64,000 nt of DNA, from assembly GCA_029194665.1 (NCBI GenBank), contig JARFXO010000001.1, positions 682,001 to 746,000 of the forward strand, in the 5' to 3' direction. A program made the position numbers and the translations under genes. The first letter of the stretch is position 1; each line of letters opens with the position of its first letter. The stretch is from Nitrospira sp. GTDB lineage: Bacteria > Nitrospirota > Nitrospiria > Nitrospirales > Nitrospiraceae. This document shows, piece by piece, positions 1 to 9,723 of this stretch. Below the pieces are notes generated by a model. It made no database searches, had not been told where the DNA came from, and saw nothing but the letters and a program-made list of their open reading frames with translations.

Positions 1-2
1 TA

Positions 3-53
3 CAAGAACTGAAAGCCGGAACCTTTCAAGGCGCAGCGGTCCTCACGATGTGA
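3..53 (+). CDS. 3' end of a gene cut by the window, possibly a zinc-type alcohol dehydrogenase
   Basis: Only the last 16 codons are present, reading QELKAGTFQGAAVLTM and then TGA. The pattern of Leu-Lys-Ala-Gly followed by Gly-Ala-Ala-Val-Leu resembles the C-terminal tail of medium-chain, zinc-type alcohol dehydrogenases and quinone reductases. This is a weak inference from a short tail. Another frame is also open from base 2 to 229, so the assignment of this end is uncertain. Confidence 0.35.
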   Translation, partial: QELKAGTFQGAAVLTM

Positions 54-225
54 TATTGGCAGGCGCCATTCCTGATTCACTGCTCCACTCACTCGCGGCT
101 GACCCGCGTCCTCGCCAATTCCAGCGGCGTGCCGATTATGTGTTCGAGATCGAGTCCGTATCGGAGGGTAGATGTTATCGAGCCGTACGCATGAGCACAG
201 AAAAGGTTCGGGACAGTACCATGGC

Positions 226-447
226 CTAGTCCTTCCGGATAGCGGCAAGGAGTCCCGCGGCGCCCAGAAGCCCGCCCAGGATGATCAGAAACGACGCGGT
301 GTCAGGCAGGCCGGCTTCCTGCGGAGGCGGCCAATCGACGAAAAGGCCCATCGCAATGAGGACGGCACCGAGCGCTTGCATAACTTTCCAGCGGATCGAA
401 GTCCGTCGATCTGTCTCGTGAGGGGCTTCTGACTTCTTTTCCGGCAT
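226..447 (-). CDS. small two-span membrane protein
   Basis: A 73-residue protein whose charged N-terminus (MPEKKSEAPHETDRR) is followed by two hydrophobic stretches at about residues 20-38 and 52-69, and which ends in a positively charged IRKD tail. It looks like a small inner-membrane protein with both ends in the cytoplasm. I recognise no family. It stands alone, divergent from the next gene. A role in the envelope is only a guess. Confidence 0.5.
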   Translation of the reverse strand: MPEKKSEAPHETDRRTSIRWKVMQALGAVLIAMGLFVDWPPPQEAGLPDTASFLIILGGLLGAAGLLAAIRKD

Positions 448-653
448 AGATTCCCAGCGAGTCCGACAACCTTAGCATGGCGGCTTGAAGGGACGACGGT
501 CAAGGTTCGGTCATTCGTTGAGGCGAGGTTCCTGCGGCCGATGGCCCAGCGTTGGATGGGTGGCTCTGCATCTTTCCAAAGCGCCACGCCTTGCCGTTTG
601 ATCCTCGGTTTTTCTAGAATGAATCTGCTCAAAAATGAGTCAGCGAGGATTCT

Positions 654-1472
654 GTGAATATCCTGAAGCGATCGTGGGACTGGTTCTGGCGGCAAAGCCT
701 GCTCAGCAAGGTTGCCCTCGTTGGGCTGTTTGCAGCTTTCGTCCCATTCGTCCTCCCGACGATAGTGTCCTGGTTCAGGCCGACCATGATTCACGTCGGC
801 GTGGCCTTCTACACGTATGAACGGGGAGTCCAACCACAGGGAATGAATACGCTCTATTTCTTCGAAAGGCGCAATCTGGTATCCAATTGCAGCATCCGTC
901 GTGAGGAGCAATCTGTCCCGAGTGGTCGCGCGATGGCACCCGATCCGCAAGCCTGGGTGCTCATTAAGCTGTTGCTCGAAAACGTATCCGATCGCGACAT
1001 CACGCATCTTCGGGTTGGTGTGAGATCACCCGCCATTAATCAGGCGACGCAGCTGGTGACTGCCCCAACCTTGGTCGCCACGGGCAACAAGGAGGCCCCA
1101 CCTGATGTCAAGCCCCTGTATGTCATCTCGATCTCGACGGTTCCTGGTTCGAGCTCGGTGGTGGTCAGTCTAAAGACTCCCATCGACGATTATTTGCGCG
1201 AGTTCATCTATGACAAGCGACGCCCCGTCACCATTCAAGTCCCCTATGTCTCGGCGGATCAATTCAGACAGTACCCCCCGATCGTCTCACGCACGAACGC
1301 GGTCAAGATGTTGAATCGTGAAGGGGTGTTGCGCAGCGACGACGAGGCCTTCGCCGCTGAAAAACTCCAGGTGACGATGTTGCCGCCCAATGAGTCGAAG
1401 GAGCAAGAGGTGTCGTATCAAGTCCTTTCTCGGGCCAAAGCCTGCTCGGAAGCAGAAGCGGGTGTATGGTGA
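654..1472 (+). CDS. hypothetical protein with one N-terminal membrane anchor
   Basis: A 272-residue protein starting at GTG. Residues 19-40 form a hydrophobic span (VALVGLFAAFVPFVLPTIVSW) after a short basic N-terminus, so the rest (about 230 residues) should face the periplasm. The remainder is beta-rich with no motif I recognise and four scattered cysteines. It ends just before a convergently transcribed flavoprotein. The function is unknown. Confidence 0.6.
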   Translation: MNILKRSWDWFWRQSLLSKVALVGLFAAFVPFVLPTIVSWFRPTMIHVGVAFYTYERGVQPQGMNTLYFFERRNLVSNCSIRREEQSVPSGRAMAPDPQAWVLIKLLLENVSDRDITHLRVGVRSPAINQATQLVTAPTLVATGNKEAPPDVKPLYVISISTVPGSSSVVVSLKTPIDDYLREFIYDKRRPVTIQVPYVSADQFRQYPPIVSRTNAVKMLNREGVLRSDDEAFAAEKLQVTMLPPNESKEQEVSYQVLSRAKACSEAEAGVW

Positions 1473-1522
1473 TCTTCGACTCAGGAGTCGGAGTCAAAGG
1501 CGGGAACGAGGCCCCCTCTCGA

Positions 1523-2818
1523 TCATGGGCTGTGAAGCGGAACCTTCGCGGCCAGTAGGCTCCTCGCCGCCGACTGACCGGCCAGCCAGCCTGTCGTCCA
1601 AGCCCACTGAAAATTGAACCCGCCGATGCGGCCGTCGCAATCGAGCAGCTCCCCGATCAGATAGAGCCCGGAAACCAGCTTCGACTCCATGGTGCGATAG
1701 TTGATTTCTTCCAACGGCACGCCGCCTGCCGTGACTTCCGCAAAATTCCATCCACGGTCCCGCTCGATCGGAAAACGAAACCTTGCCAGGCTGCTCAGTA
1801 CCTGCTCTCGGTCGCGACGCACGACCTGAGCCACTAGTTTCTGCGGGTCGCATGAACAATGGCGGCAGAGAGATTCGGCAAGTCCTTCCGGGACCAGCAT
1901 CGACAGTATTCGTGTCAGCGAACGCCTGGGATGTTCAGCCGCTCGGGCGACAAACCACTCCTTCAATTCGTCCGATGTCCTGCCTGGAACAAAGTTGCCG
2001 TAAAGATCAACGTGTGCGCCTCGATTCGTCGACAAGGTCCAGAAGCGGCTGGCGTCCATGACCACGGGCCCGCTGATCCCAAAATGGGTCCAGAGTAGGC
2101 TACCGGTCCGTCGATCGACTGCTCTACCATCCACCACGCTGGTCAGCTCCACCTCATGCGAGAGGCCTGAGAGCGTTGCGTGAAACATGGAACGATCGAG
2201 CATCAGAGGGACGAGAGCCGGCACTGTCGGCGTCACGCGATGACCGAGGCTACGAGCCAGTTGATATCCGAATCCATCGCTGCCGGTCCTCGGCAACGAC
2301 CGGCCGCCTGTGGCGAGCACGACCCGGGATGCCTGTGTCAGGGCATGATTGTCCTGCACCAGAAATCCTGCGCGTGATGCTGAGATCTCGGTTACCCGAT
2401 GGTTCGGACGGATGATGACGCCCGCATGCCGAGCACGAGCAACCAATGCGGTGAGGACGGTTCGCGCGTCGTCCGTGGTGGGAAACAACTTGCCCGTCGA
2501 TTCACGCTTTAAGTCGACACCGAGCGAAGCAAACCACGCGATGGTCCGTTCGAGTGAAAACGTCGCAAGAATATTTCGGATAATGTTTTGATTGCCGAAG
2601 AAATCTTTTGGGGTGATCACCTCGTGCGTGACATTACACCGCCCGCCGCCCGAGACCAGAATTTTGGCTCCTATCTGCTTGGCTCCATCCAGCAAGAGCA
2701 CCCGTCCAGGGTTTCCGGCTCTTGCGAGAGTCTCCGCCGTAACGATTGCACCAGTCAGTCCTGCAGCGCCGGCTCCCACGACAGCCACGTTAACCACCTC
2801 GTCAGTCATCATCTTCAC
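1523..2818 (-). CDS. HI0933/YhiN-family FAD-dependent oxidoreductase
   Basis: A 431-residue flavoprotein of the HI0933/BaiN family. The N-terminal dinucleotide-binding motif GAGAAG lies at about residues 15-20. The family motif for the FAD region, GAKILVSGGGRCN, follows at about 50-62, and ATGGRSLPRTGSDG further on is the second FAD signature. The C-terminal GGFNFQWAWTTGW segment is also typical of the family. Members are predicted NAD(P)H- or quinone-linked oxidoreductases, and the true substrate is unknown for most. It is transcribed alone and converges on the membrane protein before it. Confidence 0.88.
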   Translation of the reverse strand: MKMMTDEVVNVAVVGAGAAGLTGAIVTAETLARAGNPGRVLLLDGAKQIGAKILVSGGGRCNVTHEVITPKDFFGNQNIIRNILATFSLERTIAWFASLGVDLKRESTGKLFPTTDDARTVLTALVARARHAGVIIRPNHRVTEISASRAGFLVQDNHALTQASRVVLATGGRSLPRTGSDGFGYQLARSLGHRVTPTVPALVPLMLDRSMFHATLSGLSHEVELTSVVDGRAVDRRTGSLLWTHFGISGPVVMDASRFWTLSTNRGAHVDLYGNFVPGRTSDELKEWFVARAAEHPRRSLTRILSMLVPEGLAESLCRHCSCDPQKLVAQVVRRDREQVLSSLARFRFPIERDRGWNFAEVTAGGVPLEEINYRTMESKLVSGLYLIGELLDCDGRIGGFNFQWAWTTGWLAGQSAARSLLAAKVPLHSP

Positions 2819-3041
2819 GGGGAACGTCGTGTCATCGCGAATCGGAGTTCGCCTGCGATTCCGTTCGGATCGAGGTGAGGAGAGATCTTATGCCAGAGTG
2901 CGCGGAGGAGGACGAAAAGTACTGTCGGCCACATAACCATAATCAGGCGGGGTTAGAGATTTCTAACTAACGGTTAACATGTCATTAATCTTGGAATGTT
3001 AGATACTGTCCGTAGTCAATATCGGCGAGGAGGAATGCCAC

Positions 3042-3197
3042 ATGACCTGTGTCAAATGCAAAGGGTTGATGATCTGCGAGCGTCAACCGTCCGCGTCATC
3101 CAGTACGATCATTCTCCGTTGTCTCAATTGCGGCCTGATCATTGATCCCTTGATTCAGCTGAATCGCTACAACCAGATGCGAGCCAAGGCCGCCTAG
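3042..3197 (+). CDS. small zinc-ribbon protein (51 aa)
   Basis: This short gene starts at ATG 3042 after a good ribosome binding site (GAGGAGGAATGCC). The 51-residue product has two CxxC knuckles, CVKC at residues 3-6 and CLNC at 27-30, with an intervening CE. It ends in a basic tail (NQMRAKAA). Paired CxxC motifs at this spacing indicate a structural zinc ribbon, perhaps for nucleic-acid or protein binding. The region just upstream (2940-3000) is AT-rich and probably holds its promoter. No specific function can be given. Confidence 0.7.
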   Translation: MTCVKCKGLMICERQPSASSSTIILRCLNCGLIIDPLIQLNRYNQMRAKAA

Positions 3198-3267
3198 GAG
3201 ACGAATCTTGGCCGGACCGGAGGCCGTGGAACCTATGGTGCTGTCGGATTGGGCGTCGCGTGCGTGG

Positions 3268-4041
3268 TCAGATCGAAAACTCGGCCCACAAAAAGGTATG
3301 GTCTGAAGGCTCTTTCGCTCGCCGCGGCTCGACGTCCACATCCGCCTTTACACACTTTGCCGCCAGCGGTGCCGTCGCCATCATATGATCGATGCGCCAT
3401 CCTTTGTTCGCTTCCAGCGAGCTCGGCGCACGGTAGTCCCAGAATGTATATTGTTGACGTGTCGGGTACAGCTTCACAAAGACATCCTGAAATCCCCAGG
3501 CGACCGTCTGTTCATAAGCTTTGCGGGCGGCCTCATGATAGCAGACATGGTTCAGATGTTTCTCCGGACTATGGACATCCATGGGGCGTGGGGCCACGTT
3601 CATATCTCCGCACCAGATTGCCGGGGATTGTGGTGAAAGATGGGCATTGAAGTAATTGCGTAGTCGCTCATACCAGGCAAGCTTGTATGCATATTTCGGC
3701 GAATCGATTTCGAACCCTTGCGGAACGTAGGTATTAATGATGGGAATTCCATCGATGAGGACTCTCAGCAAGCGAGAGTCTTCAGGGTCTCCTCCATCGT
3801 CGAATCCGTAGACAACTGCTTCCGGTTTCTTCCGGCTGAGAATCGCCACCCCGTTATAGGATTTCATTCCTCGAAAGGTCGTCTCATACCCGCTGGGTGC
3901 CAGGGCGAGCAGTGGAAACTCGCTGTCCTGGACCTTGGTTTCTTGGAGGCACAGGACATCCGGTCGATGCCGATCAAGCCACTCGAGCACGATCGGCAAA
4001 CGTTTGCGCAAGGAATTGACGTTGAACGTCGCGATTTTCAT
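3268..4041 (-). CDS. xth: exodeoxyribonuclease III (AP endonuclease)
   Basis: The start at 4041 (MKIATFNVNSLRKRL) is preferred over a longer frame because it carries a GGAG ribosome binding site and the canonical family N-terminus. The 257-residue protein has the metal-binding LQETK motif (Glu34), the GDMNVAP catalytic segment and the C-terminal SDH with its general-base histidine. The family removes 3'-blocking groups and cuts abasic sites in base excision repair. Length and motifs match single-domain ExoIII. It is a single gene, divergent from catalase. Confidence 0.95.
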   Translation of the reverse strand: MKIATFNVNSLRKRLPIVLEWLDRHRPDVLCLQETKVQDSEFPLLALAPSGYETTFRGMKSYNGVAILSRKKPEAVVYGFDDGGDPEDSRLLRVLIDGIPIINTYVPQGFEIDSPKYAYKLAWYERLRNYFNAHLSPQSPAIWCGDMNVAPRPMDVHSPEKHLNHVCYHEAARKAYEQTVAWGFQDVFVKLYPTRQQYTFWDYRAPSSLEANKGWRIDHMMATAPLAAKCVKADVDVEPRRAKEPSDHTFLWAEFSI

Positions 4042-4354
4042 TCTCACCACACTCCTATAGAATCGGCGCATCCTAACAAAAGCCGTCCCAGGCAACAAGC
4101 GGCGGGGACCTGTTGAGTCACATACGTTACTCTGTCACCATCTTGAGGCCTGGCACATTCAACGTATGAATGGCGTCCTGGATTACGTCGACGACCAGGC
4201 GCCTGTGCTGACATTTCGATTTTGCCTGTCGATTGAATCGTAAACATGAGTCTTGATCTTCCGGTGGGAGTGTGTGGTAGATCGAAAGGCTATCCGGGAG
4301 AACGTATTGTGAACGTGCATGCAGTGATCCACATCAGAGAAGGAGGGTGACATC
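4042..4354. other. intergenic region between xth and katA
   Basis: About 310 bases between divergent genes. It should contain the promoters for exonuclease III and catalase. The catalase ribosome binding site (GAGAAGGAGGGTGAC) is at the right edge. I see no convincing operator or small gene. Confidence 0.5.
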
Positions 4355-5812
4355 ATGAGTGATGAGAAAAAGCTGACCACGAACGCCGGCTGCCCAGTTT
4401 CCGAGAATCAAAACGTGATGACGGCCGGGCCGCGGGGTCCACAATTGTTGCAGGATGTTTGGTTCCTGGAGAAGCTGGCCCATTTCGACCGCGAGGTGAT
4501 CCCCGAGCGCCGCATGCACGCCAAGGGATCCGGCGCGTACGGCACGTTTACGGTCACGCACGATATCACGAAGTACACCAGCGCGAAGATCTTCGGTCAG
4601 GTCGGCAGGAAGACCGAGCTGTTCGCCCGCTTCACCACAGTAGCGGGTGAGCGAGGCGCCGCCGACGCCGAGCGTGACATTCGGGGTTTTGCGGTGAAGT
4701 TTTACACCGAGGAAGGCAATTGGGATTTGGTCGGCAACAACACGCCGGTGTTCTTCTTGCGTGACCCACTCAAATTCCCGGACTTGAATCACGCGGTCAA
4801 ACGAGATCCACGTACGAACCTGCGCAGTGCGAAAAACAACTGGGATTTTTGGACCTCGCTGCCCGAGGCTCTGCATCAAATCACGATTGTCATGAGTGAT
4901 CGCGGTATTCCGGCGACGTACCGCCACATGCACGGGTTCGGCAGTCACACATTTAGCTTCATCAACGCGAAGCGCGAGCGCCACTGGGTCAAGTTCCACT
5001 TTAAGTGTCAGCAGGGCATCAAGAATCTGACCGATGCCGAATCTGAGGCAGTGATCGGCAGGGACCGCGAGAGTCACCAGCGTGACCTGTACGACGCCAT
5101 CGAACGCGGCGACTACCCCAAGTGGAGACTCTATGTACAAATCATGTCGGAGAAGGATGCGGCGAAGGTCCCTTATAACCCGTTCGACCTCACCAAGGTC
5201 TGGCCACACAGGGATTATCCATTGATCGACGTGGGCGTCATGGAGCTCAATCGCAACCCGGAGAACTTTTTCGCCGAGGTCGAACAATCAGCGTTCAACC
5301 CGGCGAATGTTGTGCCAGGCATCGGCTTTTCACCGGACAAGATGCTGCAGGGGCGCCTGTTCAGTTATGGCGACGCCCAGCGCTATCGCCTCGGCGTCAA
5401 TCACCACCTCATACCGGTAAATGCTCCTCGCTGCCCCGCGCACAGCTACCACCGCGACGGTGCCATGCGTGTAGACGGCAACCACGGTAGCACGCTCGGC
5501 TACGAGCCCAACAGCTCCGGCGAATGGAAGGAGCAACCGGATTTCCGCGAGCCGCCTCTGTCGCTCGAAGGCGCTGCCGACCACTGGAACCACCGAGAAG
5601 ACCAGGACTATTACTCGCAGCCCGGCGCGTTGTTCCGTTTAATGACGACGGCACAACAGAAATTGCTGTTCGAAAACACTGCTCGTTCAATAGGTGCAGC
5701 GCCACGGGAAATCCAAATTCGGCACATCCGCCACTGCCTGAAAGCCGATCCGGCTTACGGCAAAGGCGTTGCTGACGCGTTGGGTATCGCGCTGACTGAT
5801 GTGTCTGCCTAG
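4355..5812 (+). CDS. katA: catalase (small-subunit, haem type)
   Basis: A 485-residue monofunctional haem catalase that dismutates hydrogen peroxide to water and oxygen. The distal histidine lies in [12 protein letters not shown] (about residues 50-60). The asparagine region [11 protein letters not shown] and the proximal haem-ligand segment [14 protein letters not shown] are all intact. The length matches small-subunit (clade 3) catalases, which usually bind NADPH. The start has a strong ribosome binding site. A cytochrome c peroxidase follows on the same strand, so this stretch handles peroxide. Confidence 0.97.
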   Translation: MSDEKKLTTNAGCPVSENQNVMTAGPRGPQLLQDVWFLEKLAHFDREVIPERRMHAKGSGAYGTFTVTHDITKYTSAKIFGQVGRKTELFARFTTVAGERGAADAERDIRGFAVKFYTEEGNWDLVGNNTPVFFLRDPLKFPDLNHAVKRDPRTNLRSAKNNWDFWTSLPEALHQITIVMSDRGIPATYRHMHGFGSHTFSFINAKRERHWVKFHFKCQQGIKNLTDAESEAVIGRDRESHQRDLYDAIERGDYPKWRLYVQIMSEKDAAKVPYNPFDLTKVWPHRDYPLIDVGVMELNRNPENFFAEVEQSAFNPANVVPGIGFSPDKMLQGRLFSYGDAQRYRLGVNHHLIPVNAPRCPAHSYHRDGAMRVDGNHGSTLGYEPNSSGEWKEQPDFREPPLSLEGAADHWNHREDQDYYSQPGALFRLMTTAQQKLLFENTARSIGAAPREIQIRHIRHCLKADPAYGKGVADALGIALTDVSA

Positions 5813-6146
5813 ATAGGGGATGCCTAAATTGTTGGAGATCGATGCGAGCGGAAAAGCGAGGATGTCATCGAGAGCATGGGGTCTGGAGGACCTGAATCTT
5901 CTTGTGCGTCCTGTGGATCAGGCCGTGATAACCGTCTCGACAATTGAGTCCATAGCATGAGTCGTGATATGACAAGCCCGGCCGTGGACCGGATCGGGTG
6001 GATGCTCCGCAGCCAGCTGGAATGATCTGAGAGAGCTGGTAGTTTCCGCGCATCGTCGGTCCACCTGAGAAGGATCCAGAGATCATGAATGATGAAGCGG
6101 TGAGTTCCCAGAGGGAGTCACAGATATAGCCTGTAGAAGGGAGGAG
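5813..6146. other. intergenic region between katA and the cytochrome c peroxidase gene
   Basis: About 330 bases with no open frame I can support. It separates two peroxide-removing genes on the same strand and should hold the promoter of the second gene. I recognised no OxyR, Fur or PerR box by eye. Confidence 0.45.
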
Positions 6147-7202
6147 ATGAAGATGAAGAGGCGGAAGCTGACGAAGTCGATGCCCGTGCCTGTGTGTCTG
6201 GTGTTGGGACTGTTGGGGTTCTCTTTCGGTCAAGCACAAGCGGAGGACTACAAGCTCAAGATTCCCTTCGGCCTCGAAGAGACGGCTGTGGTCATTCCTG
6301 CCGACAATCCGTTGACGAAGGAGAAGGTCGAGTTAGGCCGGTTGCTGTTTTTTGACAAGCGGTTATCGCAGGACAACACCATTGCCTGCGCAAATTGCCA
6401 TATCGCGAAATTTGCATTTACGGACGGCAAGCCGGTTGCCACCGGCATCCGAGGCCAGAAGGGTGGGCGCAGCGCGCCGGTGTCCTTCAACCGGCTGTTC
6501 AGCAGCGCACAATTTTGGGACGGCCGGGCGGCGACATTGGAAGCTCAATCGGTCGGTCCGTTTATCAATCCGATCGAGCACGGCTTTGCCAACCACGATG
6601 TGATGAATGCGAAGCTGATGAAAATCCCGGGGTACCGGAAGCTCTTCAAACAAGTCTTCGGCGATGACACCATCACGACGGAGAGGGTGGGCATGGCCGT
6701 TGCCAGCTTCCAGCGCACCGTTCTGTCCGGTAACAGCCCGGCGGACCGGTTCGATCAGGGAGGGGAAGCGGGGGCCATTCCAGAAGCAGCTCAGAAGGGC
6801 CTCATCCTGTTTCGTGATAAGGCACGTTGCACCAAGTGCCACTCCGGGTTCAATTTCACCGACGAAAAGTTTCACAACCTCGGCATCGGCTGGGACGACA
6901 ATAAAGTAGACCTTGGCCGTTACATGGTCACTCAGAACCCTGAGGAACTTGGCGCATTTAAGACCCCGACCTTGCGGGAGATCGCTCGAAGCGCTCCATA
7001 CATGCACGACGGGCGCTTCAAGACGCTCGAAGAAGTCGTCAGTTTCTACAATAAGGGCGGTGTCAAGAATCCCCACCAGGACAATCTCATTATTCCGCTG
7101 GATCTGACGGAACAGGAAAAACATGACCTGGTGGAGTTTCTCCGTACGCTCAACGGCGAAGGGTGGCAACATATCACGGCGCCGAAGGCATTTCCGAAGT
7201 AA
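6147..7202 (+). CDS. di-haem cytochrome c peroxidase
   Basis: A 351-residue secreted protein with an N-terminal signal peptide (basic start, hydrophobic residues about 15-30, likely cut after AQA). It has two c-type haem motifs, CANCH at residues 81-85 and CTKCH at 228-232. This is the CcpA/MauG family, which reduces periplasmic hydrogen peroxide with electrons from cytochrome c. A second ATG at 6153 sits at better spacing from the AGGAG site and could be the true start. The gene lies downstream of catalase on the same strand and is followed by a strong hairpin. Confidence 0.93.
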   Translation: MKMKRRKLTKSMPVPVCLVLGLLGFSFGQAQAEDYKLKIPFGLEETAVVIPADNPLTKEKVELGRLLFFDKRLSQDNTIACANCHIAKFAFTDGKPVATGIRGQKGGRSAPVSFNRLFSSAQFWDGRAATLEAQSVGPFINPIEHGFANHDVMNAKLMKIPGYRKLFKQVFGDDTITTERVGMAVASFQRTVLSGNSPADRFDQGGEAGAIPEAAQKGLILFRDKARCTKCHSGFNFTDEKFHNLGIGWDDNKVDLGRYMVTQNPEELGAFKTPTLREIARSAPYMHDGRFKTLEEVVSFYNKGGVKNPHQDNLIIPLDLTEQEKHDLVEFLRTLNGEGWQHITAPKAFPK

Positions 7203-7232
7203 GCCGTTGATTTGATCGCACGAGGTCATCAG

Positions 7233-7264
7233 AGGGCTTCCTTCGTCAACGAAGGGAGCCCTCG
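7233..7264. terminator. strong hairpin, probable bidirectional terminator
   Basis: A 14-base-pair stem (GAGGGCTTCCTTCG pairing with CGAAGGGAGCCCTC, one G-U pair) closes a TCAA loop. It lies between the convergent cytochrome c peroxidase and MscS genes. There is no long T-run after it, so it may act with Rho or simply protect the 3' ends. Confidence 0.7.
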
Positions 7265-7295
7265 GCCTTTGTCGGGTTGAAACTCTATGAGCCGG

Positions 7296-8135
7296 TCAGT
7301 TGACTGTGGTCGATCCGATGAGATACCGACGCAGGATTGCTTGCTCGATACGGGAGCGTCCTCGATCCGGAGCTGGGAATCGGAGCACCAGATGGATCTT
7401 TCCGGATTCGGGCAGTTGGATCGTGATGCGCGGTTCCGGAGAAGGCGCTTCCAGTAAATTGGTCTTCTCGAGCAGCTTCATCTGCCGCACAGCTTCTTCC
7501 ATAAACGGCGCACATTCGGTTTTCGCGGCTTCCAGCAAGCTCCGCTCCTCTCGTTGCCAATGCTCGTCGTTCTTGATGGGCACCACGACTGTGTAGAGTC
7601 CGTATTCCTGCTCAGGGTTTTCTTTGATCAATGGGTTCGTGAACAACAGGCTGTTGGGAAAAATCGTCACACGGCCGGTATAGAGATGAGCGGATTGGCC
7701 GGGACCGATCTCCAGGAGTTTCGTTGCAAAGACATCGTGATCCAGCACGATTCCGCGATGGCCTGCGATTTGGATTCGATCACCGACGGCATAGACCTTG
7801 CCGCCCACTCGAAGCGCCGCGCCGCTCCAGCAGAGGAGCAGCTCTTTCGTCGCCAAAACGAACGCCGCAGCCAATGCGACGAGTGAAACGGCAAAGACTT
7901 GCAGTTCGTGAGCCCAGATGATCGCGAGACCGATGAGAAATGCGAAGACGACCGAGTTTCGGGTCGTGACGACCCAGCGGCGTTTCGACTCCATCGAGAG
8001 CGTCGGATTGTGAGCGATCCAACGCACGATCAACGATCTGACGACGATCAACGTCAGCAAGAGGATCAACGACTTCAATCCGTCCAATGCGACGGAGCTG
8101 TCGATTCCAAACCACTCGATTTGGGACGCCATCAT
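7296..8135 (-). CDS. MscS-family mechanosensitive ion channel
   Basis: A 279-residue membrane protein with hydrophobic segments at about residues 18-38, 62-80 and 82-105. They are followed by the soluble beta domain typical of MscS, with the motif GDRIQIAGHRGIVLDHDVFATKLLEI. Such channels open under membrane tension to release solutes during osmotic downshock. It is shorter than E. coli MscS-like giants and has the minimal three-helix design. It lies 3 bases after a lipoprotein gene, so the two are very likely cotranscribed. Confidence 0.85.
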   Translation of the reverse strand: MMASQIEWFGIDSSVALDGLKSLILLLTLIVVRSLIVRWIAHNPTLSMESKRRWVVTTRNSVVFAFLIGLAIIWAHELQVFAVSLVALAAAFVLATKELLLCWSGAALRVGGKVYAVGDRIQIAGHRGIVLDHDVFATKLLEIGPGQSAHLYTGRVTIFPNSLLFTNPLIKENPEQEYGLYTVVVPIKNDEHWQREERSLLEAAKTECAPFMEEAVRQMKLLEKTNLLEAPSPEPRITIQLPESGKIHLVLRFPAPDRGRSRIEQAILRRYLIGSTTVN

Positions 8136-8138
8136 CCT

Positions 8139-8585
8139 CTAGTTGACGGTCAGTGTTTCGCGGGTACCAGGAACGCACTCCTCACGTTTCCAGGTCTTGA
8201 GGATTTTGTCCTCGGAGAACGTCAATGTGTACCGATAGCAATACAACGTACGTTTGGCGCTCTCTCCTCCCTTGCCCATCAAGCTGGTGACCGAGTTGGA
8301 AGCGTCGGCGATGACCGAGGTATTCCACGGGGTGAGGTCCTGGTCGCCGAGCGCGAACCGATAGGTCCAGAGACTATCCCCGCCGAGAGCCGGGGTCTTC
8401 GCCGTGTGTGGGGGACCCAGTCGCTCCCGAATATCCTCCTGTGTCAGCCGACCAACCCCTTCCTTGAAATAGGTATCTCGCCAGGGAGCGCCACAGCCGG
8501 AAACGCCGATGGTCAGAACGGCAAGAAGGGCACCGGCAACAAGTGGAAGGCGCTTATAGATGGAGGAAAAAATCGAGACCGACAT
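8139..8585 (-). CDS. lipoprotein upstream of the MscS channel
   Basis: A 148-residue lipoprotein. The start at 8585 (MSVSIFSSIYKRLPL) gives a standard type II signal peptide with lipobox VSGC. The mature part includes LTQEDIRERLGPPHTAKTP, a pattern seen in small outer-membrane lipoproteins of the SmpA/BamE-like type, where a helix precedes a G-P-x turn. This resemblance is suggestive only. It is the first gene of a two-gene unit with the mechanosensitive channel. Confidence 0.65.
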   Translation of the reverse strand: MSVSIFSSIYKRLPLVAGALLAVLTIGVSGCGAPWRDTYFKEGVGRLTQEDIRERLGPPHTAKTPALGGDSLWTYRFALGDQDLTPWNTSVIADASNSVTSLMGKGGESAKRTLYCYRYTLTFSEDKILKTWKREECVPGTRETLTVN

Positions 8586-8751
8586 CCTGACGCCTACGCT
8601 ACACCGGACGATCGGTAAGTGCAACTCTAGACACAATCACCCGCCATCATGTTCGACGGACTGCCGTCGTCGAGCCGCAGCGGTGTTGGGTCGAGGTGGG
8701 CTGGATTTGACCAGACGTTTTCGGTACCTTATTATCGGCTGAGACCAAGGC

Positions 8752-9723
8752 ATGGATGTCCAACGAATTTTTACCGCATGTATGGCCGGTCTCGTGACCC
8801 TCTCGCTACAGGCAGGGTCTGCAGCGGCGACCGAAAACCGGGCAGCTAAACCCGAGTCTGTTCCACCAACCTCCCTCCGATCAGATCCTCCTCCCCTGCC
8901 GGCGAAACCACCTGGTTCCAACGGCGATCACAAGGTTGGAGAGAAGAGCAAGTCGCCGACCAACGGTGGCGCTCCGTATCAGGTGACTGCGGCCTCTTCC
9001 GACGTCATGGGGAAAGATGGTGCGCCGATGGTGCTGGTACCGGCCGGTGAGTTTGTGATGGGAAGCGATAAGGGTGATGAGGATGAAGCCCCTGTGCATC
9101 GTGTCTATCTCAATGCGTTCTACATGGACAAATTCGAGGTGACGAACGGGCGATTCGCCAAGTACGTCGAGGCCATCCAGAGCGAACCACCATGGGGATT
9201 CACGGACAAGGACACGCCCCTGATCCATGCGGAACATCCTGTCCGCTGGGTGAACTGGATGGATGCGATGGGGTACTGCCTCTGGGTAGGCAAGCGACTT
9301 CCCACAGAAGCCGAATGGGAAAAGGCTGCGCGTGGAACCGACGAACGAGTCTATCCATGGGGCAATGATCCACCGACTCCGGTGCATGCGGTCTATGGGC
9401 TCAAGGAAGGCGGCGCGGAGACCGTATCGGTCATCGGCGATCACCACATGGGGCAAAGTCCGTACGGTGTGCAGGATCTGGCGGGGAATCTCTACGAATG
9501 GGTGATGGACTGGTATGCCGAGGACTTTTATTCCAGCTTTATCAACGGCCCCGCCGTCAATCCGCGTGGTCCCGGAGAGGGGACGGTAAAGGTTCAGCGG
9601 GGTGGATCGTACCTCAATACCCCGTATCGGCTGCGGTCGTCGTTTCGCACCAAGAGTGATCCAACCGAGCAAGATCCGAATGTGGGCTTCCGCTGTGCCC
9701 AGGATGTTCAGAAGCAACCGTAG
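8752..9723 (+). CDS. secreted FGE-sulfatase (SUMF1) domain protein
   Basis: A 323-residue protein with a signal peptide (residues 1-26), a proline-rich linker and an FGE/SUMF1 domain from about residue 87 to the end. Hallmarks are MVLVPAGEFVMGS, KRLPTEAEWEKAARG, YPWGN, NLYEWVMDWY and GFRCAQD. In genuine formylglycine-generating enzymes two cysteines near the C-terminal RGGS motif bind copper. Here that stretch reads RGGSYLNTPYRLRSS without cysteine, so oxidase activity is doubtful. It is the first of five related FGE domains within 14 kb and probably belongs to the same system, although 3.7 kb of other genes separate it from the next member. Confidence 0.85.
   Translation: MDVQRIFTACMAGLVTLSLQAGSAAATENRAAKPESVPPTSLRSDPPPLPAKPPGSNGDHKVGEKSKSPTNGGAPYQVTAASSDVMGKDGAPMVLVPAGEFVMGSDKGDEDEAPVHRVYLNAFYMDKFEVTNGRFAKYVEAIQSEPPWGFTDKDTPLIHAEHPVRWVNWMDAMGYCLWVGKRLPTEAEWEKAARGTDERVYPWGNDPPTPVHAVYGLKEGGAETVSVIGDHHMGQSPYGVQDLAGNLYEWVMDWYAEDFYSSFINGPAVNPRGPGEGTVKVQRGGSYLNTPYRLRSSFRTKSDPTEQDPNVGFRCAQDVQKQP

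Noticed and set aside
4334-5287. 317-codon frame antisense to catalase
   Set aside because: It lies wholly within the catalase gene and its product has no recognisable motif. Catalase codon use explains the open frame.
6363-7229. 288-codon frame antisense to the cytochrome c peroxidase
   Set aside because: It is opposite a well-supported di-haem peroxidase with both CxxCH motifs. No family or ribosome site supports the antisense frame.
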